Shown here one piece after another: positions 24,077 through 36,307 of a DNA stretch of 64,000 nt. The position numbers and the translations under genes were made by a program. Below the pieces are notes generated by a model. It was not told the DNA's origin, made no database searches, and was given only the letters and a program-made list of their open reading frames with translations. Position 1 is the first letter of the stretch; each line of letters begins with the position of its first letter. The stretch comes from Canna indica (lineage: Eukaryota; Streptophyta; Magnoliopsida; Zingiberales; Cannaceae): contig CP136896.1 of assembly GCA_034359265.1 (NCBI GenBank), forward strand, positions 68,087,501 to 68,151,500. Direction: 5' to 3'.

Positions 24077-26467
24077 ATGGAGGATAAGAAGATCGACCTC
24101 GACGCGCCACTCCTCTCTGTCCGGAGGTTCTCCACGGGGGCGGCCTCTCCGACGACGTCTGCCTCCAAAAGGGAGGAGGGGGACTCACAGCCTCCGCCGC
24201 CAGCGCCGAGGAGGGTTTCGCTGCCGTTTTATAAGTCGGATTTGAAGTCGGGCCCGGTGCGCGTGCCAGGCGTCGTCCCGTTCGTCTGGGAGCAGACGCC
24301 AGGCCGACCCAAGGACCGGGTGGCTCACAGCGTTGGTGGCGATGGGAAGCCTCTTCCAGTCCCCAAGCTGCCCCATGGTAGGATCAGTAATATCAAGGAG
24401 CGAGCTGCGGCGGCTCCGTCCGTGAAGCTTGGCAGTAGCGTCCGAACTCGTAAAGATGTGACCTTTGCTCCTGATTCTGGCACCGCCAAACACTCGAAGT
24501 CCTCGGAAGACGGTCCTAAGATCATAGTTGAAGAGAGGGCAGAGACCGTTGAGAAGGAAGTGAATGCAGAGAGGGTAGACAAAGGGAAGTCACAGACAAT
24601 AGAGAAGATAGAGAGGATAGAGGAGGCTGAGAAGGGAGTGAGGACAGAGAATGCTAAGAAGGCAGATAAGCCAGAGAAGATAGAGGATGCTAGGAAGGTA
24701 GATAAGCCACAGAACATAACGAAGGCTGAAAAGGTGGAGAATAAACCAGAAAAGCAGCCCATTCCCGTGGTGGAAAAGCATGATGTACAAGAAGATGAAG
24801 ATGATGAAGATGCCTTCTCCGATGCGCTAGACACGCTATCACGAACTGAGTCCTTCTTCATGAATTGCAGTATCAGTGGCCTAAGTGGACTCCCAGATAC
24901 AGCAAAGCTCTCTGGCACCTTTCCAAAGGATCCCCATGTCCGGGATTTCATGATGGAGAGGTTCTTGCCCGCTGCCCAGGCAATGGCTTGTGACTCACCA
25001 CAGCGTACCTTCAGGAAAGGAGCTGGATCTCCAAAGGTTCCGGCCAAGCCTCTTGAGAGGAGCATAATTAGTGATCTTAATAGGAGGCCAGCTCCAATTC
25101 CCTACCAAAACAAGCTAAATTATCTTCCACAGTATGCTAAGAAGTTAGAGGAAGTGGATAGCTATGATGAAAATGAGGAAGATGATGAGTACTATGAGGA
25201 CTCTAGCAATTTTCCATCAAAAGGTTGCGGATTGCTTCCTAAGTTTTGTATGAAGAGCTCCTTTTGTCTTCTAAATCCAGTTCCAGGGATGAAGGTTCGA
25301 GGACGATTGCCCCCGGCACCAAGGGGAAGAACTGGAAGCCCTCAGACCAGGAATGTGCATCGAGTTGAAGATGAGGTAAATTACTTGTAGAAGTAAAACT
25401 ATAGGTTTTTGGAAATTTCTGTTTCTTTCTTTGGCCTCTTATTGATCATTGTCCTTTTACATTTTTCTTGTTTAGCTCTCTTGGGAAGCTGCTTATGGGA
25501 AAAACTTGGTGCAGGAATATCATAGTCAAGTGGAAGAGATTAGTAAATTAAGGAGCGAATCCAATTCTCCGACAGCCGATGGTTCCTCACCATATGTACA
25601 TTCTACCATTGGAGGGACACCTCCTGATCAAAATGAAGGACTTCCATCATCCCTGCATGAAAGAAATGGTTCCATTCTAAGCAGAGAAAGCAACAGTAGC
25701 AAGATTTATGATTCTGATGCAGGTGAGAAAGACATTGGAAACTACTGGGAAATAAATCATAATAACCAATTGGGTTCAGGCTCCATGAGCCCTGCATTGG
25801 AAAAAACACTTTATGTGGATTCAGGGGATAGGCCAGGATCTTTGGGTTCAAAGTCTAGTGCCTTCAATATTGTCCAAGATACTAGAAGTACGATGAGTTC
25901 TGGCGAGGTTGGTAATGAAAGTAGGATAATTGAAGAAGGTATACTTGCTGAAGCTCATGAAAGTGATGCACTGCAGCAGGAAGTTTCTAAGGTTTCTGGG
26001 CGTGTTATACACCTTCCTTCAGAAACATTGAATCGTGGGAGTATGAATGGTGATAATTACCTCAAACATGGTAACGGTCCACTGCATTTGAAGAATGACC
26101 TTAATCCTTTGCAATCACTATTGCCTCCACCATTGCCTAAATCACCATCTGAGTCTTGGCTCACTCGCACTTTGCCTTCTGTAACATCAAAAAATCCAGG
26201 TCCCAGTTCATTATTAGGCATTCAACTTCAGCCTAGGAAACAAACTTTGCTGGCATCCTCTATTGATATGAAACAAGAAACAGATATCAAGCCTCCAAAA
26301 CCACAACAACGCCAGATTCGGTTTGCCGAGGTATTTATTTTGGTATCAACAGTAACTGTGATGAATTATGCTCTTTCATAAGTTTCTTAATCAGGCTAAA
26401 GTGTTACTAAACATAGATACCCTTGTAGGTGCTGGCAAAACCTGAATTTCCAAAGTCAGAAATTTGA
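24077..26467 (+). CDS. DUF688 family protein (three exons)
   Basis: Exons 24077-25375, 25476-26330 and 26429-26467 join in frame with GT-AG borders to give 730 aa. The start at 24077 gives MEDKKIDLDAPLLSVRRFS, the usual family N-terminus, rather than the upstream in-frame ATGs. Further family marks are VPGVVPFVWEQTPGRPKD (about residue 60), a long Lys/Glu repeat region (about 150-235), DAFSDALDTLSRTESFFMNC (about 250) and RDFMMERFLPAAQAMA (about 300). The last exon is only 12 codons plus stop (VLAKPEFPKSEI). DUF688 proteins are plant-specific, largely disordered and of unknown function. The GC-rich 5' half and AT-richer 3' half resemble monocot genes. The RBR pseudogene ends within 130 bases of the start. 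Confidence 0.9.
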
Positions 26468-26979
26468 GGTGTAACTTTTTTTTCTCTCACCAGCACTTCC
26501 ACGTGCTACCTGTAACATGTGGTTCCAAGAGGAACGAAAAAGGTGAAATACAAATTTAGTACAGATTCCTTTGTACTAAGTACCGAGTTATATGTGTCTT
26601 GGCCTCCTTGGTACCCTCTGGTAATATCAAATACACTTGTATATTACTTCTTCACGTAAGTTATATGTAAATTGATCTATATATATGTATTAAAATATTT
26701 GATTTATTGTAAAATTATAAATAGCTTAAATGAAAGGATGAATCCACACGTTGTCTCCACTATGAGTTTATATATATACTGCAATAAGTTATTCCACTTG
26801 CAAGTAGCAACTGGTGCAGACATTGTAATCGAGCATGTAAGTCTACTTGTTTACACAAATTGTTTTTGTATTTACAAATGATTCATACTTTTCTGTTTGG
26901 GGAGACAATTTACTCAATGATACGAGTGACTGAAAAGTGCAAAAAAGTTAGGTTTTTAGTTGGCATTCAAGATTACGTA
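26468..26979. other. DUF688 3' flank
   Basis: Probable 3' untranslated region and terminator area. No further gene seen. Confidence 0.45.
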
Positions 26980-28037
26980 GTGTTGTCAAATAGCGGCCAT
27001 GACGCCGCCATGGCGTGGTGGATTTTGCTAAATCCGCCACACAAAAACCGCAATGTTGCGGTTTTTGTGTGGCGCCCGCCATCCACCATGGCGGAAATAG
27101 TGTTACTTCACCATTTTTTTTAAATTTTTTTTCAAAGTAAGAGTGTTTATGTAATTTTTTTAGAAGGCTTAAAATTAAAATCTTAAACTTCTTCATATGG
27201 CTGGCGACTGCTCCCACTTAAAAATTTTCCACCAGCGGCTGTTCCATTCCGGTGATGAGCTTCGGCGGCAAAATAGCAATTTTTAATGTTTTTTAAGGTA
27301 TTTTTCTTTCATTCACTTTTATTCTTCATATCATTAATTTTTTCTTATTTTTTAGGTTATTTCCTCTATCTTTTCTCTCTCATACATATGTGCAGATTTT
27401 TTTTTCTGTTTCTTTCGATTTTTTTTCTTTTTTCTTGTTTTCTTTTTTTTCCTCTTTCTCTTCTGTTTTCTACTTTTCTTTTGTACTTATGTCTTCTTTT
27501 CTTTCTTTCTTATTTGCGGCTCCTGTTTTTTTTACTTCTGTTCAATTCTTTTTTTTCACATCTTTTTTTTTCTTTCTGTTTCTTTCTTTCATACTTTTGT
27601 TTTTTTTTTATGTTTCTCTTTTATTTTTTAGTTCTATACTTCTGTTTTTGTTTTTTTTCTTCATTTTATTCATTTTTTTACTTTTGCAATTTTGTTCATT
27701 CTTTTTTTACTTCAGTGGGTATATTTTTTTCTCCTATTTTTTTTCTTTCATTTGATCATTTGATCATTTCAGTTTCATTTTTCTACTTATGTTTTTTTTT
27801 CTATTTCTTTCATTTCAGTTTTCATTTGATCATTTGAATAAGAGCTTCTCATTCAAATTTTTTTTAATTTTTTTTTAAAAAATGTTGATGTTCTTATTAG
27901 TGCTTACTGCTTACTTGTATATATATATATATACACGGCCGCTATGCTTCTGCTATTAGCCGCAACGTCATCCGTCATATCTGAATGACAGATTTTTGGC
28001 TTTTCGTCATGAGCCGCCATCCGCCATTAATAACGCC
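26980..28037. mobile_element. Non-coding element with 8-11 bp target duplication and pyrimidine-rich core
   Basis: The left end GTGTTGTCAAATAGCGGCC and right end with GCCGCCATCCGCCATTAATAA carry related GCCGCCAT-rich motifs. The flanks AAGATTACGTA (about 26969-26979) and AAGATTATGTA (about 28038-28048) differ at one base, a convincing target duplication. The interior 27280-27840 is a CTTT-rich low-complexity run, and the Phe-rich frames in it are not genes. A hairpin with 19-base arms lies at 27035-27074. Duplication length fits hAT or Mutator-like transposition; the superfamily is not settled. Confidence 0.7.
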
Positions 28038-28416
28038 AAGATTATGTAATCTTTAGCTGATTTTCATGTTTCAAACTATCACAGAAGAATCTTGGTCTCA
28101 TTTTCTCACTTAAGTAATAGAAGTAAGATTTCCATTTTGAACAAAATGGTTTTTCATCGTATCATCCATGTCATCCTTGCGTAGTAGGTCTAAGTTGGAA
28201 CACTCACTTTCTTGTGAATTGTAAATCTGCTAACTGCTAACAATATGTTCTTTGTAACATGCGCTTCTGGAGTAAGTATTTGTCAATTGATTCATTCATT
28301 TATTTATTGAAAATAGCAAATTTCTTGTACAACATCAATAAGTTTTTTAAAAAAAATGATAGGTTATGTGCGATCAGGGATTGCACTCAACACACTACAT
28401 AGGGCTTGTTTGCTAT
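28038..28416. other. Intergenic DNA
   Basis: No gene or repeat recognised. Confidence 0.4.
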
Positions 28417-29744
28417 TAGGGATGGCAGTGGGGCGGGTTTGGAACGGCGAAGCCAATCCTATCCCAAACCCATTAAGAAAATTTAATCCTAAACCCGTCC
28501 CAAACCCGTTAGTATTTTGAAGGGTGATTCCCAAACCCATCCCACTAATTTAACGGGTACCCACTGGGAACCCGCTTTTCGCCCGTTAACAAATTATATA
28601 TATATATATATATACAATTTACATGTCACAACATAATTATCACAACATTTAAACATAAATCATATAAACAGTAAGCTAATTTAAATAATGAAATCAATTA
28701 TCTGAGCTAGTATCAATGACTATCGAGAGCTAGTAAAGACTATCAATTATCTGAAGAAAAAATGACTTCTTTCATGCAAAGAATCAATATGAGCAGGCGA
28801 TAGGTAACAATTAGAAAACAAGCAAAAAAAATAACTTCTTTCATGTAAAAATCAACAGTAAATAATTGCAGGCGGCAGGTAAGAAAAAAGTAAAAAAAAT
28901 AGAAAAAAACTTAAGAATCAGATCAAGGGGCGTCCGGCATCTGCGTCGCAGTGTCAGGAGAAGCAGATCGCGGTGTCAGGTCCGTCAGGAGAAGCAATCA
29001 TCGGAGTAGATCATGACATTGGGTTCGTCGGGAGAAGTAGATCGAGGCGGTCGACTGCTGTTGAGAGGCGTCGGGAGAAGTAGTCGTCGGAGCATATCGC
29101 GGCGTCGGAGCATATCACGGCGTCGGGTCCGTCGGGAGAAGTAGATCGAGGCGACCGGTTGCTGTTGAGAGGTGTCGGAAGAAGCAATCGTTGGAGAAGT
29201 ACATCGATTGGCGGCCGGCTTTGTTGAGAGGCGATCGATTGTTGTTGAGAGGCGATCGGCTGTTGTTGAGAGGCATCGAGATTGAGCGGCGGTCACGAGA
29301 GAAGCGATCGTGTGATTGAGGAGCGGCGAGAGGGCGATCTAGTGAAAGGAGGGGCAGCGAGGCGGCGAGCGGGCGTGAGGGCAATCGGGCAGATGGCTGA
29401 GGCAGTGAGGCATCGGGTGACTGGGTGAATCAGGTGAATTAAAATAATGTATTATTAATTTATTTATATTATATAATGGGTTAGGAATTAGGGTATAAGT
29501 AAAAAGATATAATTATCCCTATATAAGTATATATTAGATAATATGAAGGGTATTTAAGTAATTTTACCCTTAACGGGTTTGGGACGGGTTTTAGACTAAA
29601 ATCCTAGACCCGTCCCAAACCCTACAGGGTTTTTACCTCAAAATCCTATACCCGTCCCACGACCCAACGGGCAAAACCCGCTAATGACCTATCAGGGTCT
29701 GGGACGGGTAAATACCCATTTATACAAACTCATTGCCATCCCTA
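28417..29744. mobile_element. Non-autonomous hAT element, 1.33 kb, perfect 8-bp target duplication
   Basis: TTTGCTAT occurs at 28409-28416 and 29745-29752. The element starts TAGGGATGGCAGTGGGGCGG and ends CTCATTGCCATCCCTA, so TAGGGATGGCA forms the terminal inverted repeat. The subterminal regions hold many AACGGGT/ACCCGT repeats in both orientations. The core 28928-29400 is GC-richer, with GTCGGGAGAAGTAGATCG-type tandem units and no recognisable transposase. Confidence 0.92.
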
Positions 29745-29872
29745 TTTGCTATTGGAATAGTCTATTTGAGCATTTTTAGTTAGATATAAATACATCATAT
29801 ATCCGTGTGATCAGGGATTGCATGTTAGTCTATCTAGAACTCCGGGAAGGAATGTTTGTCTACTAACAACAA

Positions 29873-30009
<137 letters not shown>

Positions 30010-30102
30010 TACTGGTTTTGAATTGTACATTCGAGATGTATATTGATTATGTATATTTGAATTTATGTTCATTTAATGTCTGAGATTCCATTTTCATTTA
30101 GC

Positions 30103-31093
30103 ATTTGGTTGGGATCGAATAAATGTCGAATGAAATATTATTCTTTATGCCTCACTTATTCTCTTGTTTGATTGCAACTTATTGCCAAGGAATATGTGGG
30201 CCATAAGAAATAGATAAAGAATACTATTCGTTATCTCGACCTAAAGAATAGTATTTTTTATTTATTTCTTATGATATTTTTTTATATTGTCCTTTAATAT
30301 TTAAAATATAACATAATAATATAAAAAATCAAAATGTAAATTAATTTTAATAATTATATGTCATAAATAGATAATTATTATTTTATTATTAAATATTATT
30401 TTAATAATTATTATTTTGAAGATTTAGTTCTTATGAAAATAAAGTAAATAATAGTTTTTATTATTTTAAATTAATAAATTATTTTACATTAATCCATATT
30501 TGTATTATATTGTTATTAATTAAAATAAATTATAATATAATTTATTATATTTTAGAATGACATTTTGATCATTTTTCTATATTGTCCTTTAATATTTTTA
30601 ATAAAAATATAACAATTAAATTTTTAATTAATTTTAATAATTGCATATCTTAAATAGATAATTATTATTCTATTATCAAATAATATTTTAATAATTATTT
30701 TTGAAGATTCAATTTTTTTATGAAAATGAAATAAATAATAGTTTTTATTATTTTAAATTAATAAATTATTTTACATTAACTCATATTTTTATTATGTTGT
30801 TATTAATTATAATAAATTAGAATATAATCCTTATTATATTTTTAGAATGGTATTTTAGTTATTTTTCTTTTAATTTATTGTCTATTTCTTATATTAAGCA
30901 AACAAAGTAAATATATTCAATTTTATTAAGAAGGATATCTTGATCATTTAACTTCTTCATCTATTTCTTATGCTAATCAAACAAAGTATGACCTATTTAT
31001 AATGTCAACTAAACAAGGTAATACTATTGCTTATCTATTTCATTCATTGTATATTTCTATTTTTTATGAATTCACTTCATTCAACCAAATACA
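30103..31093. mobile_element. AT-rich MITE-like element with internal duplication
   Basis: The ends GCATTTGGTTG and, in reverse complement, GTATTTGGTTG form a short inverted repeat. Inside, a stretch of roughly 290 bases starting TATTGTCCTTTAATAT occurs twice in tandem (about 30285 and 30575). A related copy in opposite orientation is at 51.9-52.55 kb. Borders are approximate; TAG on both sides is a possible target duplication. Confidence 0.6.
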
Positions 31094-31127
31094 CCCTAGT
31101 GCCCAAAAGTTGGTAATGGCTACAATT

Positions 31128-32657
31128 TTTTTTTTTTTGAAAGAAGAATCATGCATTCCATTCAAAAGTTTTGAAAAGGATACAGGGAAATGGGGGAAGA
31201 GTAAGGATAAGTCCTTAAGAAAAATAAGTTATAGTCAACTAGAGCAAAAAACATAAAAAATTAGCCGCCGAAGCAACTAGGGTCTGAGAAGAAGAAGGTT
31301 TGCTTTTGAAAGCTCGCGAGTTTCTCTCAAACCACACAAACCAATTCCAGATGAGAATTAATCGGGTCTGTGTGTTCGCAGCCTTGCCTGGACTTCTCAC
31401 CACGGAGTTCCACGGAGAAGCAGATAAGGGGAAAAAAGACTCGCTCACCAAAGATAAATAGACCTCCCACCCGAACTTGCTGAAAGGGCAAGAACCGAAA
31501 AGATGTGCATGTGACTCTTGTCCAATATCACAAAGCATGCAGGAAGTGTTGGAAGTGATACCCCAACGAGCTAAACGGTCACGGGTTAGCAATCTCCTTC
31601 TCAAGCGGAGCCATCCAAAGATAGAAATTTTAGGAGGAAGTTTGATTTCTGAAAGAAAACGATGGTACATGTCCGTAATTCCATGATAAGTCAGTAATAG
31701 GTAGAGGCTTTTAGCGGAGAATAAGTCATCTTCTGACCACTTCCATTGAATAAAATCTTGCCCAAAAGAATACTGAATAGTTTCAAGATCACGAGCCAAA
31801 GAGAATAAGCTCTCACTATCCACCAACGAAGAAAAAGAGATATCCCAACCCACGCAGGACTGCGATCCATCCAGGATTCTGGCTTCTGAGATAAAACAAT
31901 GTTGATTAGTTGGAAGGTGAAACAGAGAAGGATACTTATCAGCCAAGCGAATCCCAGGTAGCCATTTATCTGTCCATAATCTGGTCTGATCCCCTTGTCC
32001 AACCAAGAATGAAAGACCCGAGATGATGAAGTCCAAGAGGCCACGAAGGTCCCTCCAGATCGGAGAAGCACGACGAGAGAAAGAGCCACCGGACCACCAA
32101 AGCCAAAAATACCCATATAAGTTTCCGAGGATGTCCACCCAAATGAGATCCCGCTTGCTAATCAGCCTCCATAGCCATGAGCCAAGTCTCGCCTAATTGT
32201 GAGCCCGCAAGTCTAGTATGCCTAGGCCACCATCAGATTTAGAGCAAGTGAGTGAATTCCAACCAACTAAACAATTCCCTCGCAAAGAGAGATCATCCTA
32301 GCCCACCCAAAAAAACTTTCGACGCCTATTGTCAATTTTGTTAATGACCCATCTCGGAGCCAAGAAGACGGAGAGAAGATACCCAGTGGAGGACGTGATG
32401 ACGCTATTAATCAAGGTGAGACGACCCGCTCGCGAAAGAAGACGCCCATGCCAATTACCCAGCCGAGCATCAACTCTAGAGATAAGGTTGAGCCAATCAG
32501 TCCTACACAACCGCCCTACCCGAAGGGGTAATCCTAGGTGTTGCAATGGAAAAGTAGTTGCCCGGCAACCAATATCCGAAGCCAACCAAGATCGAGCCGA
32601 CAGGAAAAACAATCTAAAGCCAAGTCAATCTATTGGCTACGAATATAGTGGCCGCAA
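31128..32657 (-). pseudogene. 5'-truncated L1-type LINE (RT thumb and zf-RVT)
   Basis: On minus, 32612-32298 encodes the C-terminal reverse-transcriptase region (HLGLPLRVGRL, SRAGRLTLINSVITSS, IDNRRRKFFWVG). 32138-31239 encodes the zf-RVT region (SEIKLPPKISIFGWLRLRRR, LLTRDRLARWGI, CMLCDIGQESHAHLFGSCPF). A run of A on minus (plus-strand T run 31126-31139) is the poly(A) tail. A stop near 32195 and frame changes break it. The reverse transcriptase catalytic core and ORF1 are missing through 5' truncation. Confidence 0.9.
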
Positions 32658-35600
32658 GATGTAGTGAATTGATTATGCATAGTCTGAGATTCCATGTTCA
32701 TTTAGCATGTCATCTTCTATTGTTGTTGATTGTATCCGGATTAGTGTCCAAATGTTGGTAATGGCTACGATAGACTGATAGTAGAATTTGAGGTTGAAAA
32801 TTCAAAGTTTGGCAGAAGTTCATTGATTGCTCCTGAGCAGTGAAATCTGTTATTCATATCATTTTGGTCAAAGAAAGACACCTTATTGTGAGATATGTGG
32901 GGTCCTCGGACGTAACTTTGTACAGTTTGGTCAAGATTTTAAGAGTAAATAGCTTATATTAAAGCAGTTGTTTTCTGGTGATATAAAAGAACGATTATAA
33001 TTTTCTCCAAATAAAATATTGTTCGACCATTCTCCATTCTGATGTTGGGTGGTTACAGTTTTAGCAAAAGTTTGAGCTGGTTTTTCCGTTTTTGACGTTG
33101 AATCACATTGGTTCTGGATATGTAAAATCGATCTACTGTCTACCCGATCGATTTCAACAGATAAATCATTCATTTTGAAAGTTGTAGTAGTCGGTAGATA
33201 ATAATAAAATTCCCAACTTTTGATATTATTCTCTTCATAATCCTTTTTCTGGTACATATTGTGAGTGGTGGTGATTCTTCCTTACCACTTACCAGTCATC
33301 ATAAAACACAGACAAAGATGGGTATTAAAAAAAGGTTCTCGTTTCTGTAGGGTTCTTTTTGTCCATACAACAAGAGGGTTCACGTAGATTCTACGTGATG
33401 GTCGTTATTTACGGACCACATGATCATCCACCAAACTCATGCCGATAGATAAAATTAAGTCCAGCTTGTGCTGACTCCCAACACAATGATGTCGTCATAT
33501 GAGTACAGATAATAGGTATACTAAGTATAATAATGAAGCTGCTACTTCCGAGTACAAGCTCGTGTTTTTTCCTTAATTTTCACTTGGATTTTGCTGCAGT
33601 TAAATCTGTCCACTCGTCTTCCCTGTCCCCTTTAAGATAATTTATTAGGTGCGAAGTATAACAGTTATTGCTCCAATTAGAGTAGATAACAATTTAGCAC
33701 TTCAGCTGCGTGGATATAAGTAAGCTTGGCTTGATTAAAGAGTACAAATGACTAAATAATTCTTTGAGATCATATGCATGAACTTAAAGAAAATGATATT
33801 TTACTCATTTTATTATGAACAACTAAAAAAATATTACCTTACAACTCTATATGTAATCCTTTCATAATTGGGTATTCTTCCTGCAGCTGCTCATCATGAC
33901 TTTGATCTTATTGCTGCTTCTTCCATGACATAAACGAGTTATCTATTGTTTCTTATACTCGAACTCTGATACCTCCTCTTAATGCAACAGAAGTAATACT
34001 AACTCTGCTGCAAATATGAAAGGTTATGTACGTAGTAGCTATGTCTGCATACATGGACTCTCCTCAAATTTGTTATTAAGATGGATTACACCTTGAAATT
34101 AGCCTGATATATAACAACCAAGTCTTTTTCCCTGTAAGGTCTATGTTTGACACAAACAGATGAGTGCAATTAACTTCTATGGGCAGGCATGAGCTTTAAG
34201 AAACTGAATATGGATAGAAAAAGAATGAATATGCCCATATAAGTTTTTTCCCAAACAGATCATGCATTAGGATGTTTTTTTAAATGATTTTTTTCTTCTT
34301 TTGACAAGGCATGCATTAGGATGTTCATAGGAAGAAATTGAAATCTTTATATACTGATAGAAAAATAGAGCTCACCAGTTTTGATTACTAGACAAAATGC
34401 AGACACGTATTGTTTAGTTACAATACCAGAGAAGACAACTAGGTAGAAGACTTTGAATAATATTGGTGCGTAAAAGTTACCTTTGACATGTAATGCTACT
34501 TAAAACCTTATCAGGGAGAATGTGTAATCTTCTCAGTATCCACACCTCAATTAAATTTCTCCATGACAGCCCTGAGCACATATGTATCTTCGACACTTGG
34601 GGCTACCCAAATACAATCAGAATAAAGCATGCTCATAGCCATTGGCATCCATGTCGACGAACTGTGCGTGCTATGTAATTGAGATTAGGAAACATACAAC
34701 TGCACTTTCACTATCACGGGGTGGAATAGACTTCAGCAACTTATTCATTTGTCCTACACTCCGCTGGACTATAGACACTGGAAGGATCATCAACACATCC
34801 ATTCCATGCAATTGAAGAGGAAATTTTTCACAAGGACTTGATTTGTCATTGGTACATATGGTTTGAACGGAACTGCAAATGTTTTCACTCCAACTCGCCA
34901 TTGCTGCCACTAACACTTTCCAGTCCCTCCACTTGAACACTGTTTGATCCATATTTACTGTTATGCCTGCTGATTCCCGAGTTTTGACGGGCCGTGTTTT
35001 TTCTGTGTTGATTGTTTCTGTTTTTTTTTTTTTGTTATTTCTGTGTTTTCTTTCCGTTTAATTTCTCTCTCACACCCACTTCTTGTTTTTTCATTATCCG
35101 CTCATGAACGAATGATCCTTTATTTTTTTTTAAAAAAAAGGGTAAAGCATGCCCTGGTATACAAGTTAGAGTTTTAATTAGAGGACATGAGCGGATCATC
35201 ATATACACAATTTTTATTCATCAGATTCGGATTAAAAATACATAGATTAGAAGGTTATAAAGAAAATCAGCGCATTATAAAATTGTTTGGTAGAACTTGT
35301 GGAATGTATTCACTTTGCCAGGTTGGATATGAAGGACACAACAGCATACTATTAATAGCTACCATTTGCAGAATACAGATTGGCACAACCAAAGATTGCC
35401 ACAAACCCATGAACTTCTAGAAGACATCAAGCTGTAGTGACCATTTTTGCCTCCACCGCTGTCAAAAATGCAACAGCACAGTTGTAAAACCATAAATGCA
35501 TACGCCCATATCAATTCTTGCCAATGAAGCGCGGAAACTTTGGGTGAGCTGTCGTTTCCCTGCCCGAAAATGGAAACCTTCGGGAAACCTGAGGAAATGT

Positions 35601-35799
35601 GTTGGAAATTGTTGAAAGTATTTTCGGCCACATCAAAGAAGAAGAAGTAGAAACACAAAGAGTATATTAAAGAAAAGAGAAATTATAAATCCTCCTAAGT
35701 TAGTCTAATAATCCTTCTAACATTCACATATAATAAAGTGTCCATAATTATTGATGAAATTACCATTCATACCACTATGCCACTGTGAGTGGTTAGGAG
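32658..35799. other. Intergenic DNA, mostly unassigned
   Basis: The first 110 bases repeat, with differences, the sequence on the other side of the LINE (30035-31127). The rest shows no recognised domain apart from the unassigned frames near 34.7 and 35.4 kb. Confidence 0.4.
34671..34952 (-). CDS. Unrecognised 93-codon frame, possible exon or gene relic
   Basis: The peptide has a non-repetitive, Trp- and Cys-containing composition (MDQTVFKWRDWKVLVAAMAS at the start, SIVQRSVGQMNKLLKSIPPR near the end) that looks more gene-like than its surroundings. I do not recognise a family. A second minus frame at 35359-35658 (QGNDSSPKVSALHWQELIWA) may belong to the same relic. No splice structure linking them could be established. 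Confidence 0.22.
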   Translation of the reverse strand: MDQTVFKWRDWKVLVAAMASWSENICSSVQTICTNDKSSPCEKFPLQLHGMDVLMILPVSIVQRSVGQMNKLLKSIPPRDSESAVVCFLISIT

Positions 35800-36307
35800 T
35801 AGGAATGTCAACGGGACAGGATGGATACGGGGGTGCCTACCCGCTACCCGCCCCGCGAAATAAACGGGTATCCGTTACCTGTTTATTCCCCGCAGGTATA
35901 AAAAATGAGTACTTATTTAATTACCTGCGGGGGGACGGATACCCATGGGTATTGGCAGGTACCCATAACACTTTAAAAAAATTTAAATTACAATATTTTA
36001 ATAACACTTCAACTCTTCAAGTATAACAACTTCATTTTGATAAACACACAACATTTTGATAACATCATCATAAGATTTCAAAACATAAAGTATATGAGTA
36101 TTGAATTAGGTTAGAGTTTTTTAGTATATGTACCGAGGGTAATATTATAATTTAATAATTCTCGTGGATAACGGGCGCCCCATATAATAAACGGGTAAGA
36201 AAAATTACCCGTGAAATCTCCGTGGGTAGGAAACTACCCCCCATACCCGTCATAAATGGGTAAATACCCATGGGTACCTGCCTAAACGGGTAATATTGTC
36301 ATCCCTA
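35800..36307. mobile_element. hAT MITE, 508 bp, perfect 8-bp target duplication
   Basis: GTTAGGAG flanks both ends (35792-35799 and 36308-36315). The ends are TAGGAATGTCAACGGG and TATTGTCATCCCTA, giving an imperfect inverted terminus. Subterminal TACCCGT/ACGGGTA repeats are frequent. No coding capacity. It is related to the element at 50.3 kb. Confidence 0.92.

Noticed and set aside
24325..25065. 246-codon minus frame
   Set aside because: Antisense shadow of the DUF688 first exon, Ser/Phe-rich, no domain.
27286..27837. Phe/Ser-rich 183-codon frame that looks like membrane segments
   Set aside because: CTTT-rich low-complexity core of a transposable element, with overlapping similar frames and no start context.
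28985..29384. Arg/Ser-rich minus frames inside the hAT element
   Set aside because: Built from tandem units; no transposase motif.
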